Below are positions 1-7,957 of a stretch of DNA of 64,000 bases, piece after piece. Under the pieces are notes generated by a model. That model was not told the origin of the DNA. It was given only the letters and a program-made list of their open reading frames with translations, and ran no database searches. The position numbers were made by a program, and so were the translations under genes. Numbering within the stretch: position 1 is the first letter of the stretch; the number at the start of each line of letters is the position of its first letter. The stretch comes from Yokenella regensburgei ATCC 49455 (lineage in GTDB: Bacteria; Pseudomonadota; Gammaproteobacteria; Enterobacterales; Enterobacteriaceae). The stretch lies in contig NZ_JMPS01000042.1 of NCBI RefSeq assembly GCF_000735455.1, positions 1-64,000 on the forward strand. Reading direction: 5' to 3'.

Positions 1-349
1 GTTGCACCTCTGCACGCGTTAAATATAGCCTGCCTTTCATGAAGTTCACAAAAATTGTTAATGGGTACACATCATTAAGACTAGGATTAATCTTAGCAAG
101 CGCTTAAGCATCACTTAATGTAAATTTAGTGACGAGAAACCATTTAAAATATGATCGAGCTGTATTTTTACACAGTTTTCCATCACTACGCCGTCCCGAA
201 GACCGCTGCATACAAAAAACTCGCAGTGGACATCAGCATCAGAAAGGGGGAGTAGAGTCAAACAGGGGCGAATCACTTCATTAATGCTTCCGTGGTTGTA
301 TCTCCTGACTCGCCAATGTCTATGAATCACACACTACAAACCTCGTATC
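1..349. other. left-edge intergenic or decayed DNA
   Basis: I find no convincing gene here. A 71-codon minus-strand reading frame at 115-330 has no recognisable family, no signal peptide and no clear ribosome binding site. The stretch is AT-rich and matches the decayed character of the rest of the first 3 kb. Confidence 0.4.
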
Positions 350-730
350 TTAGCGTTCAGGTCTGTAAGGCAATTCAAGAGGTACCTGCTTGTCCCACAG
401 ACCAGTACGACAGGCCACTAGGGGAGGTACTCCATTAAAGGAAAAGAATTGACGTTGTCGACTTTGATCCACAAACCACAGGTCACCGTTTTGAAAGCGG
501 TAGAGCAGGACATTATCGCTGTCTGCAAGATGCACCTTACGCAACTGATGACCAACCAGAAAAATCGATCCCCATTGCACAGTTACCAACCCTCCACTGG
601 ACACAGTTGTTGTCATGACAGATCGTCCCGGGCACAACAACGTCTCCTTTTTAACAGCAAGAGCCGGCACTGAAAACACCAGGATGGCGCTCACAAATAG
701 CAGTTCTTTACCGGTCTTCTTCAGCATCAT
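350..730 (-). CDS. small exported protein of unknown function
   Basis: A 126-residue protein that I do not recognise. It opens with a typical Sec signal peptide: Lys-rich start (MMLKKTGKELL), hydrophobic core, then a VPALA-like cleavage site near residue 24. The mature part has two Cys residues (LLCPG and VACRTG) that could form a disulfide, which fits a periplasmic protein of about 100 residues. I chose the tandem ATGs at 730/727 because a G-rich Shine-Dalgarno tract lies immediately upstream; an in-frame GTG at 769 would add 13 residues ahead of the signal peptide and is less likely. It stands alone, with no operon partner. Confidence 0.55.
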   Translation of the reverse strand: MMLKKTGKELLFVSAILVFSVPALAVKKETLLCPGRSVMTTTVSSGGLVTVQWGSIFLVGHQLRKVHLADSDNVLLYRFQNGDLWFVDQSRQRQFFSFNGVPPLVACRTGLWDKQVPLELPYRPER

Positions 731-864
731 ATCCCCCCCCAACAGCAACAGCTCCCCCTTTTGGTTCACCCGGTAATTCTCCCAATTTTTTTAGTAATCT
801 AGGTTGTAAAAAATTGGCACTCGTTGCGCTAATACCTCTCCGAATATAAAATTAGAGGTTAATA

Positions 865-1005
865 ATGTCACATTACCTGCTTTACGAACTGCCGATAGAA
901 ATCATCACCCTCCATGACTCCATTGCCAATGAAAACCCAGGGCTTGTTCTGCTGCTGTACTGCATCATTGTCCTTTGGTTGATCCTACTATTCTCTCGTC
1001 ACTGA
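865..1005 (+). CDS. single-pass small membrane protein (46 aa)
   Basis: A 46-codon frame starts with ATG seven bases after a GAGG ribosome binding site. The N-terminal half is polar and acidic (starting MSHYLLYELPIEIIT). The C-terminal half is one hydrophobic helix of about 20 residues (LVLLLYCIIVLWLILLFS) ending in RH, so the expected form is an inner-membrane protein with one C-terminal transmembrane segment. I recognise no family. The compact polar-to-helix layout and good ribosome binding site argue for a real small gene rather than chance. It is an isolated + strand gene, divergent from the exported protein at 350-730. Confidence 0.5.
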   Translation: MSHYLLYELPIEIITLHDSIANENPGLVLLLYCIIVLWLILLFSRH

Positions 1006-1343
1006 AATATCCATGATATCTCAGCAGTAAACACCGTACATCATCAACATGACGGCATATGCAACCAAAAACGTAAGCATATCTGTCACAAAGAGACTAA
1101 TAATGTATCAATGACACCATAAAACCTTCGCCTTCCGATATCGCTGATATATCCCGTTTTTGGAAAAGGGTCCTGAACTCCAATGCCACCGAGATAACTA
1201 CGAAGGCACTCCGTAAACTATGTGAACGGTGGGAGGTGAGAGTAAAGTCAGGGATGCGCTAATGGAGCAATTGCTACCAAACGGATATAACATTGATGCC
1301 GCGCGCAAAGCGATAGCCCTTTGAGTTTATTGAGGAGTGGGTG

Positions 1344-1442
1344 GGTGCAGCGCAAACCACCCATGATACGCTGCACCCTGTCTGGAAACTGGAGTAGAAA
1401 ACAGACAGGAAAAATAGTCTAAACGGTTCCCACGAGTGTCAA
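1344..1442 (+). repeat. dispersed repeat, copy 1 (hairpin-forming, ncRNA candidate)
   Basis: A 99-nt segment aligns without gaps to 50611-50709, with about three quarters of positions identical by my manual count. The 5' part forms a 9-bp stem: GGTGCAGCG (1344-1352) pairs with CGCTGCACC (1369-1377) around a CAAACCACCC-type loop. A second 8-bp stem pairs CCTGTCTG with CAGACAGG a few bases downstream. In copy 2 the first stem keeps pairing through a compensated G-C to A-T change, which suggests selection on structure. The matching reading frame has a stop in this copy. Confidence 0.5.
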
Positions 1443-1865
1443 CCACAACTCATCACTTTATTAAAATTAATTTTTACAGGACTGCCACTATTTTTCATTA
1501 GTGTATTTTTGTTTATTTCGTTCTCCAAATCAGAATAACGACAACTGTCATTTGAGAAAGGCAACCACTCAGACACCCCACCTTTTCTTAACGGTATTTC
1601 CAGTTCAATATAGCTACTATAGCCAGAATAGGATATATTAATCCTATTCCTAAACTCAGGGAGTTGAACTTCTAGTTTTTCCAAAATTGGTTCAGAGTCC
1701 CCATACGCATGCAAAGCAAACCAGACAAGTTCATCAGCAGTTATAGCATACTTATCGACTAATGGTTCGACTACAACATTACGCTCCCATGATACTTCAG
1801 CTCGCTTAATTTCATGGAGAAACACACATCGCAACTGCTATGAAAAAAATTAGCATTCTATTCAT
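1439..1865 (-). pseudogene. exported protein gene with frameshifted signal peptide
   Basis: The long frame (ending at 1439) encodes about 130 residues of unknown family, finishing in NKVMSCG. Its only in-frame start is a TTG with no obvious ribosome binding site. Just upstream, an ATG at 1865 follows an AGGTG Shine-Dalgarno sequence and encodes a classic signal peptide (MNRMLIFFIAVAMCVS) in the neighbouring frame, which then stops. Joining signal peptide and body requires removing one nucleotide between about 1815 and 1840. I read this as an exported protein inactivated by a one-base frameshift. A sequencing error or an unexported TTG-initiated protein are the alternatives. It lies in a zone with other decayed genes, which favours decay. 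Confidence 0.45.
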
Positions 1866-2270
1866 ATTTTCACCTGGAGTGATTATGATAACCAGTAGTA
1901 TTTATTAATACACCTTCGACCATCTTAACTTCTTGAATTTGAGACTCGGGTGCACCTCCCCATTTTTTACTGTACCATGTTCTCAACGGCAACAAATTTA
2001 AGGTCATTATATTGTTCGTAAATTTGTAAAGGGATATTATCAAATGTTATTTATGGAAGTAGTTATAGAGTATAGATATGCTACCGCGTACAGGGCATTC
2101 ACTTTGAGTTTGAGGAAAGCCATCATTCTCCCTATCCTTCAGGAATAGTTGACAATTTTCAGACCCGTGCTGATATTCATTATGGGGAAAATCTTGAGTA
2201 GCCATTCAGTGTGCCGTCTATTCTGTCTGAGTAGGCTATGTTTCAACAGGCTCCTCCAGTAGTCCAGACT
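1866..2270. other. decayed coding traces, no intact gene
   Basis: Both strands show short stretches that look once-coding. The minus strand around 1890-2030 has two neighbouring frames with balanced composition interrupted by stops. The plus strand from about 2085 to 2201 has an open stretch that ends in a stop and lacks a start. None can be assigned to a family. Confidence 0.35.
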
Positions 2271-2331
2271 ATTGATGCTCACCGGGTCCCGGCAGGAGGA
2301 TATAGAAAAACACTTTAATGGAGACAACTTC

Positions 2332-2569
2332 ATGCTCAAATTATTCATAGCACTAATCGCATCACTCTCCGGAGTTACAGCTATTGCTGCAGAGGTGCCC
2401 ATAAACCCCAGAGACTTCCGCTCCGCTCCACCCACTTACTGTATTCGGGCCCGGACCAGTGATTAATCCGGATAATTCAAAGTATGCGGAAGGAGCAAGT
2501 CTTCAACCGCTTCATAATTCTCATCTCCGACACCATCATGGGTTGCTATCACCAACCAAAAATCAGTAA
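2332..2569 (+). pseudogene. frameshifted paralogue of the exported protein at 44900
   Basis: The first 27 or so codons give a signal peptide (MLKLFIALIASLSGV, then TAIAAE). The homologous C-terminal half continues in another frame with the signature VFGPGPVINPDNSKY and finishes LHNSHLRHHHGL...NQ. The intact gene at 44900-45184 has VFGPGPVINPENSQY and RRLHHGL...NNQ in one frame. Here an extra four bases or so before VFGPGP break the frame. The homology also covers the approximately 60 bases before the start codon (ATTGATGCT, a CCCGGC stretch, and the ATGGAG segment), so a whole locus was duplicated, not just the coding part. The protein would be periplasmic in intact form; function unknown. 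Confidence 0.7.
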
Positions 2570-2757
2570 CGAGAGTCGACAAATAGGCAATAGAAATGCA
2601 TCTCGCTTACAGGCACTATGCCGTGTTTTTTTCGACTGTGACGTAACAATTTTACGTTTCGGCGCCACGCCCGGAAGGAACCAGAAAAGCTTTGCAGCAT
2701 TACCCTGTAATTGCCATCGCCTGGTAATTAATCCCCTCAAGAAAAAGGTTATTACTG

Positions 2758-3075
2758 TTGAATAACATTCCGTTTTAGCGCCCTGGCTGCAACCACGATC
2801 TCACCATACACAGCGAGACAGAAATCAGCGATGTGGACGAAACCGCCTGCATCAACTGCTCTCACTGCGGGTGTACTATCCACAAGGATGACCTAACCCA
2901 GCAACCCCATGAGAGTGTATTAACTTCATCAGCATTAAGGGTTTCAGGGTTCTGCATGATAATTACGTTCCAAAGTAAAGATGGTAATACTGAATTATTC
3001 GGAATGGAGGATGGGTTGTGGTCTATTTTTAAAACTGGATTGGCCCCTATATTTCACAACGATACGCCTTATTAA
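2758..3075 (+). pseudogene. stop-interrupted paralogue of the zinc-finger protein at 54282
   Basis: Reading from a TTG at 2758 gives NNIPF, then an amber codon at 2776 exactly where the intact copy at 54282-54488 has Lys, then RPGCNHDLTIHSETEISDV. The zinc-binding Cys pairs are present (PGC near the start, and CINCSHCGC further on). After about 60 codons the sequence diverges from the intact gene and runs on without homology to 3075. Similarity to the right-hand copy extends roughly 150 bases upstream, including an ATG(C/T)CGTGTTTTTTTCG-like stretch and the AAAAAGGTTAT segment just before the start. This is a degenerate duplicate. Confidence 0.7.
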
Positions 3076-3114
3076 ATGACGGTTCTCTGTAAAAAAACCG
3101 CCCTGATTCATGAC

Positions 3115-3330
3115 TTATTTAACCAGCGTGCTGACTGCTTTTTTCTTCGCCTTTCGCACTGCTTTCTTTTTAGCATGTTTTTTGGTGGCCTTTGTGGCTT
3201 CAGACTTCACCGTGGTACTCTGCGCATGCTGAATGGTCTGGCTCAATGGTGATACTGGCTCTGAAGCAAAAGAACCCGCTGCGAAAAGGGACAGCGTATC
3301 GCCCAGCAAAACACCCGATAACTTTGACAT
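3115..3330 (-). CDS. small exported Lys/Ala-rich protein
   Basis: This 71-residue protein starts at an ATG preceded by a strong GGAGAGG ribosome binding site. The N-terminus is hydrophobic (SGVLLGDTLSLFAAGSFAS) and looks like a signal peptide, though an Asp in its core is unusual. The rest is Ser/Thr-rich and then strongly basic (TKKHAKKKAVRKAKKKAV). The layout recalls small acid-shock (Asr-like) exported proteins, but I see no close match, so the function is open. It is downstream of the PerC-type gene on the same strand with a gap of about 100 bases. Confidence 0.5.
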   Translation of the reverse strand: MSKLSGVLLGDTLSLFAAGSFASEPVSPLSQTIQHAQSTTVKSEATKATKKHAKKKAVRKAKKKAVSTLVK

Positions 3331-3428
3331 GGCAACCTCTCCGGTATTTTCAGGGAATATCACCGCTGAAAATGTGACCGGGAGACCCGCAGAGTCAATA
3401 CAGGTAACTGTCACCGGTTCGCCAGGTA

Positions 3429-3713
3429 TTATTTAGCCCTGTTTTTCTGTGGCTTAATTCTGAATGCTGCACCACCGGTCTGACTGATACCCATTTTTGC
3501 CTGCGCAACCGTGGCGGCTTTACTAAGGGCGCTGATATTCAGTTTCTCTGAAACTGGTAGCGCAATGTTTGAATAGCACTGGCGCCGCTTCTGGCTGACC
3601 CATTGCCGCTGCGCATCGGTATCACACAGGTCCATCACCGCCAGCCATCGGGCTGCTGCCCGTCGCCAGAGCCCGGCGCTCTCCAGTTTCTCAGCGACTG
3701 CATCACTGACCAT
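3429..3713 (-). CDS. PerC-family transcriptional regulator
   Basis: This 94-residue protein has the PerC signature: an N-terminal helix followed by AEKLESAGLWRRAAARWLAV and then QRQWVSQKRRQC. PerC-type proteins are small regulators found in pathogenic E. coli islands and in phages, where they adjust virulence or host promoters. The Lys-rich tail (PQKNRAK) is compatible with DNA binding. The gene overlaps the end of the Crp-like gene by 11 bases, and its ATG has a GGAGAG ribosome binding site, so the two are probably co-translated. No target can be inferred from sequence. Confidence 0.7.
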   Translation of the reverse strand: MVSDAVAEKLESAGLWRRAAARWLAVMDLCDTDAQRQWVSQKRRQCYSNIALPVSEKLNISALSKAATVAQAKMGISQTGGAAFRIKPQKNRAK

Positions 3714-4398
3714 ATCCTGCTCTCCGTATTTCTGTTAATGATTGTTCGTCATTCTGGTTGGGCAGCGTGCCACCCGCCAGTTGTACCAGCACCGACGGTC
3801 GCAGTGCTGAGATATTCCTGCCACTGAACCGGAAAGCCCCCGCAGCCACCAGTCTGACAATTTCCCGCGCCACAGTTTCCGGCGTAACGCCAATATAATT
3901 CGCGATGTCACACCGCAGCACTGGCAACCGAAACTCCCGGCGTATGTATCCTGGATAGCCATAACGAACAGCGAGGTCGTAAATAAAATGTGCCAGTTTC
4001 TCTCCGGCACTCATATGCCTCAGTTGATGGAAGCGTGCCTTGTTAAGGCGTAAGTGCTCACTTATCATCTGGTAAACGTACTGGCGTCCATCACTGGTAC
4101 CCATAAACTCGCTCAATTGCGTCGGGGGCAGGTTGTGTACCGCACAGTCATCAATCACCTGTGCATACCCCTGGTGCAATTCGCCGGGAAGCTCATCCAC
4201 ACCGATATACTCACCAGGCAGATAAAAACCGGTGATGTGCACCTCCCCGCTGGTATTAAGATAAAACGTTTTGACGGCTCCGAATTTAATCAGCCAGAGT
4301 CCGCTGCGTTTATCACCGGCACGCCACAGGTGCTTCTTTTTACCGTATTGCAGTGACGGTCTTTGCCTTATAATGTCCCTCAACGGACTTCTGAACAT
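3703..4398 (-). CDS. Crp/Fnr-family transcriptional regulator
   Basis: A 231-residue protein with a Crp/Fnr layout: an N-terminal beta-roll sensor region (about 20-120, including GAVKTFYLNTSGEVHITGFY and LPGEYIGVDEL), a dimerisation helix (about 125-145), and a C-terminal winged helix (RCDIANYIGVTPETVAREIV). The N-terminal Cys residues that hold the iron-sulfur cluster of Fnr are absent, so it is not an oxygen sensor of the Fnr type; the ligand is unknown. The ATG at 4398 has GGAGAA seven bases upstream. An ATG at 4416, directly abutting the previous stop, would add six residues. It sits in an operon with the Dabb, DUF4239 and PerC-type genes. Confidence 0.8.
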   Translation of the reverse strand: MFRSPLRDIIRQRPSLQYGKKKHLWRAGDKRSGLWLIKFGAVKTFYLNTSGEVHITGFYLPGEYIGVDELPGELHQGYAQVIDDCAVHNLPPTQLSEFMGTSDGRQYVYQMISEHLRLNKARFHQLRHMSAGEKLAHFIYDLAVRYGYPGYIRREFRLPVLRCDIANYIGVTPETVAREIVRLVAAGAFRFSGRNISALRPSVLVQLAGGTLPNQNDEQSLTEIRRAGYGQ

Positions 4399-4416
4399 AG
4401 TCAATTCTCCGGTCAT

Positions 4417-4737
4417 TTACCCACCAGCCATGTTTTCAGGTGCAAGCATAAAATCCAGCACAACAATATCCTGCAGTACCGGACGAAAAAGGGTTTTCAG
4501 CGCATCATGAGCCGGATGCGGCAGATAGTTCTGGCGGGCAGTTTCGTCTGCAAACGTCATCAGCACGCAGTGGGTATGGCCCGCATTTTTACCTTCCGGG
4601 CTGTTATTGATGCCCCATTCCACGCGGGTTACCCCGGTAACCTGTCGGGGTATATGCAGAAATGCCTGCCTGACCACATTAATCTGCTCAGGTGAAGCGT
4701 CATCAGTGAATGTGATAAACAGAATGTGTCGGATCAT
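4417..4737 (-). CDS. Dabb (stress-response alpha/beta barrel) family protein
   Basis: This 106-residue protein begins MIRHILFITFTDDAS and has the ferredoxin-like pattern of the Dabb family: a first strand with a conserved His (RHILFITF), the central NNSPEGKNAGHTHCVLMTF strand, and AHDALKTLFRPVLQDIVVLDF. Members are small dimeric cytoplasmic proteins, some linked to stress and a few catalytic; no substrate can be inferred. The start overlaps the end of the DUF4239 gene by about 35 bases. Its stop codon is followed directly by an ATG of the Crp-like gene, so this is a tightly packed operon. Confidence 0.75.
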   Translation of the reverse strand: MIRHILFITFTDDASPEQINVVRQAFLHIPRQVTGVTRVEWGINNSPEGKNAGHTHCVLMTFADETARQNYLPHPAHDALKTLFRPVLQDIVVLDFMLAPENMAGG

Positions 4738-5524
4738 GTTGGGTGCCTGTAGAGAGTGGGGGAAGTGTGAACAGAACGTGCTCAAGGTCGTCCGGCATGA
4801 CGCGGATGATGCCCTCGCCGGGAATATCGATTTCAGCCACCAGAAACAGCGACAGCGATATCATCACAGGCAGAACCAGCAGATACAGTCCGTGCCGACG
4901 GTCTGCATGTTGCCTGCCCGCCATGCAGCAGGTCATCATGGCAAGCAGAAGGATAACCAGCCAGGCTGCATCGGGGATATTCCGTTGATGCAACGCGGTG
5001 GTCTGTTGCTGTGCCGTTCTCAGTTCACTCCAGGACGACAACAGCTGCACCATGACCGGGGTAGGGTTGTGCTGCGCCTCAGCAACAACCAGCCCCCATA
5101 GTTGCTGCTGGCTCATCTCCGACTGCCGGTTCCAGCTTCGCCCGCCCTGCAGGGAGCTGTCCCTGAAAAAATGAATACGCTCATCCAGGTATTTTCGCAT
5201 CTGCTCCTGTGCTTTCTGCTGCGTGGGCTCCGGTAACAGCTGCGTATACAGCCAGGCTTTTTCAATGGCCTGCGCCTCCCGGACCTGCGACTGCTTCAGC
5301 ATCACAAAGCCGTTTATCGCCACCGAAAAGGCAAACCCAATAAGCAGCAGGGATAACGCCAGCGTTCCCGAGGTAATAACAATATCATTGCCTGTACTGA
5401 CGTTTGCATGGAAATAATGACGAAGATAACGGTCGATATACGACGACATTATCAGTAATGATAAAATCACCGACAGTAATAAAACATCATCGACTGCCGG
5501 AAGCATGAAGTAATAAGAAAGCAT
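4703..5524 (-). CDS. DUF4239-like integral membrane protein
   Basis: A 273-residue membrane protein. Hydrophobic segments near residues 10-28 and 50-75 precede a soluble, Gln-rich helical domain (about 80-180). Two more segments follow (about 187-203 and 211-228). This arrangement, with the AFSVAINGFVMLKQSQVREA junction, resembles the DUF4239 family, which is distantly related to bestrophin-like channels. Transport function has not been shown for most members. It is the first gene of a four-gene operon that ends in two regulators, so it may be the membrane output or sensor of that circuit (inference). The promoter should lie in the AT-rich 5525-5758 gap. Confidence 0.6.
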   Translation of the reverse strand: MLSYYFMLPAVDDVLLLSVILSLLIMSSYIDRYLRHYFHANVSTGNDIVITSGTLALSLLLIGFAFSVAINGFVMLKQSQVREAQAIEKAWLYTQLLPEPTQQKAQEQMRKYLDERIHFFRDSSLQGGRSWNRQSEMSQQQLWGLVVAEAQHNPTPVMVQLLSSWSELRTAQQQTTALHQRNIPDAAWLVILLLAMMTCCMAGRQHADRRHGLYLLVLPVMISLSLFLVAEIDIPGEGIIRVMPDDLEHVLFTLPPLSTGTQHDPTHSVYHIH

Positions 5525-5758
5525 ACACCCATCTCGAAAAATAAAAAAATGAACAGCACGCCACTCTCAATAATAATAAAAAATAAAAATCAACAGATTT
5601 ATTATGCCACCAATGAAGTGAAATAATTTTCATTTTAGGGGGTGATTATAATTTCAAGAAAAAGAGTCCTTTGCTTATTGGGGCGCAAAGCACAGACTCT
5701 CGACATATCACAACTTCCCCGTTCATCTCCTGGTTATGAAAAAAAGCGCCGTTGCTAA

Positions 5759-7957
5759 TTACAGGTGCTCCTGCAACCATAACTTAACCTGTTCCATATT
5801 GAACGCACGTAACCCATATTCCTGCGAGAGAAGCGCTTCTGGTAAATACTCATCATATTTCTCAAGGCATTTTTCTATGATGCCTGCCGCCAGCTCTGGC
5901 TCTGAAGGCAATCCCTGCAGAAGAACCTTTGCCAGTGCATCCTTAACCTCCCGCACAGTACATTTGTCAACAACAATAACGCCTGCATATGAACTCGCTT
6001 TAAAACCACATTGCACAAGTAATGCCGACAACGCATTTACAGTTTGATCGCCCATCCATGAAAAAATACTGACATTTTGCCCCTGTTGAATAAAGCATTC
6101 TGAAGCAAGGTTATTATTACGGAAATAATACACCCCTTCCTCAAACAAATTTCTGGCTGTAGTATCTGCAAAATCAGCTTTGCGAGCGCCGACAGTAATA
6201 CGGTAATCTCCGTCACGATAAATGGCGAGCATTTCCTGTCGAACAACATCATGAATTGACATTCCCTGCCCGCCAAACAAAGGAGGTTGTCCTCCCTTTG
6301 TTTCCTCGACATAGATAACTTTTTTATCGTTATCTATGTCGATCACTTTCCAGCGTCGGCCACCAAAAATAATATTCTGGTCAGGTATCAATGGAGAATC
6401 CACAGGGATAGCGCCCAGTGTTTTACTCCCTGTAACAATGCGAAACTCCTCCGGAACACTGAATACGGTATAGAAGGTGTATTGATTCACCAGGCGTTCA
6501 CCCTCCACACCCAGTGTCATTTCCCCACTGGAAAGTTGCGTCAGAAACTGGTGTTCACCCATATGTTTTAACAGCGTTTTGAAATCATCAATGCTGACCT
6601 TCTGAAAGGGCCCCTGTTGGCATAACAGTCCCCAAAGCTGCTCCGCGCGTACCCCACCCCATTGTGCAACAATCGACAGGATCTGATGAAATAGCGTGGA
6701 ATAGTGCATCTGCCTGGTATCTGCTGGCTCAAACCATTTGCTACCAATCAGTAAGCGTATCATTGCCAGAGACTGGACGAGCTGAAGCCTGAGCTGGTCG
6801 ATAATTTCTGACGTCGGGGTCAGTTCATGTTCAGCAATCAACATTCTCAACACGGATGGCGAACCACGCCTGCCGGAACGGCCCATACGCTGGCGCAGAC
6901 TGGCAACGGAATGCGGTGCAGTAACCTGTACGACGGAACTGACTTTACCAATATCGATACCCAGCTCAAGCGTCATGGTACAGATTGCTGTCGTCGGGAA
7001 TTGACCTTTCTGAAGCCGTAGTTCCAGCATTTCACGCAAATCTCGGGACAGTGACCCGTGGTGTGGAAAGAACTCATTAGGAACAATGTTTATTTCACTG
7101 AGATCGCTTAGCGTGGCAGCAATACTCTCTGTCCGTTTGCGGCTGTTTGCAAACACCAGATGGGAATCTCCACGACAGAGGCGAAAAATATCATGGCAGA
7201 TTTGCGTTTCTGCCGACAGGGACACTTGTTGCGATGAATCCGTCAACGGTTCCAGATAACCTTTAACCTGCACTTTTAGCGTAGCATGCGTTTCACTGTC
7301 AGTAACAATAACGCAGGGTAAGCGTTGATTTGCTCGCAGGGATAGCGGTACCTGTTTCAGTTCCCCCAGCGTTGCGCTGAGCGCAATTCTGGGAACGGGG
7401 TTATTGTTCCGTCCCAGCAGGTGATCAACACGGTTCAACAAAGAAAGAAGCTGCATCCCTCGCTCAGAACCAATGAATGCATGAAATTCATCAATGGCGA
7501 TATAGGTCAGTTGAGAGAAAGCCTGCTTTACCCATCCCGCATTGCGGAGAATCATTGCTTCCAGCGACTCCGGGGTGATAAGCAAAATACCGGCTGGTTT
7601 TTTCTTCGCCTTTAGTTTTTGGCTCTGTGCGACATCCCCATGCCAGGGAGTGACCTGCATTTCCAGCGCGTCACCAAGGCTTTCCAGTCGTCGATACTGA
7701 TCGTTTATCAGGGCTTTAAGCGGGCTGATGTACAAAATGCCAAAGCTTCCCTTAATATCCGCGATAGCAGAGCATGCGGGCAGAAAAAAAGCTTCTGTTT
7801 TACCTGCGGCAGTGGCTGCACTAATGAGCACATCCCGATCGCCTGCCAGTATTGGTGGTATCGCTTTTTTTTGCAGCGCCCTGAGATCTTTCCATCCCTG
7901 CTGGTATATCCACTTCTGGATGCGAGGTTCCAGTAAGCAGTATGCATCCATCATCAT
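5759..7957 (-). CDS. sngC: Shango-type DEAD/DEAH-box helicase SngC
   Basis: A 732-residue superfamily 2 helicase close in layout to Lhr and BrxHI proteins. Visible motifs are a Q-like region (ALQKKAIPPILAG), Walker A AATAAGKT (47-54), DEFH motif II (156-159), SATLGE motif III (194-199) and motif VI QRMGRSGRRG (about 360), followed by a long C-terminal region. It probably translocates on nucleic acid using ATP. Its ATG cluster overlaps the stop of the ATPase gene (ATGATGATG overlapping TGA), indicating translational coupling. With the TerB-domain protein and the BrxD-like ATPase it makes the composition of the Shango anti-phage system. A stray BREX helicase is the alternative, but no pglX or pglZ is present. 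Confidence 0.82.
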   Translation of the reverse strand: MMMDAYCLLEPRIQKWIYQQGWKDLRALQKKAIPPILAGDRDVLISAATAAGKTEAFFLPACSAIADIKGSFGILYISPLKALINDQYRRLESLGDALEMQVTPWHGDVAQSQKLKAKKKPAGILLITPESLEAMILRNAGWVKQAFSQLTYIAIDEFHAFIGSERGMQLLSLLNRVDHLLGRNNNPVPRIALSATLGELKQVPLSLRANQRLPCVIVTDSETHATLKVQVKGYLEPLTDSSQQVSLSAETQICHDIFRLCRGDSHLVFANSRKRTESIAATLSDLSEINIVPNEFFPHHGSLSRDLREMLELRLQKGQFPTTAICTMTLELGIDIGKVSSVVQVTAPHSVASLRQRMGRSGRRGSPSVLRMLIAEHELTPTSEIIDQLRLQLVQSLAMIRLLIGSKWFEPADTRQMHYSTLFHQILSIVAQWGGVRAEQLWGLLCQQGPFQKVSIDDFKTLLKHMGEHQFLTQLSSGEMTLGVEGERLVNQYTFYTVFSVPEEFRIVTGSKTLGAIPVDSPLIPDQNIIFGGRRWKVIDIDNDKKVIYVEETKGGQPPLFGGQGMSIHDVVRQEMLAIYRDGDYRITVGARKADFADTTARNLFEEGVYYFRNNNLASECFIQQGQNVSIFSWMGDQTVNALSALLVQCGFKASSYAGVIVVDKCTVREVKDALAKVLLQGLPSEPELAAGIIEKCLEKYDEYLPEALLSQEYGLRAFNMEQVKLWLQEHL

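Noticed and set aside
115-330. 71-codon minus-strand frame at the left edge
   Set aside because: No ribosome binding site, no recognisable motif, and located in decayed AT-rich DNA.
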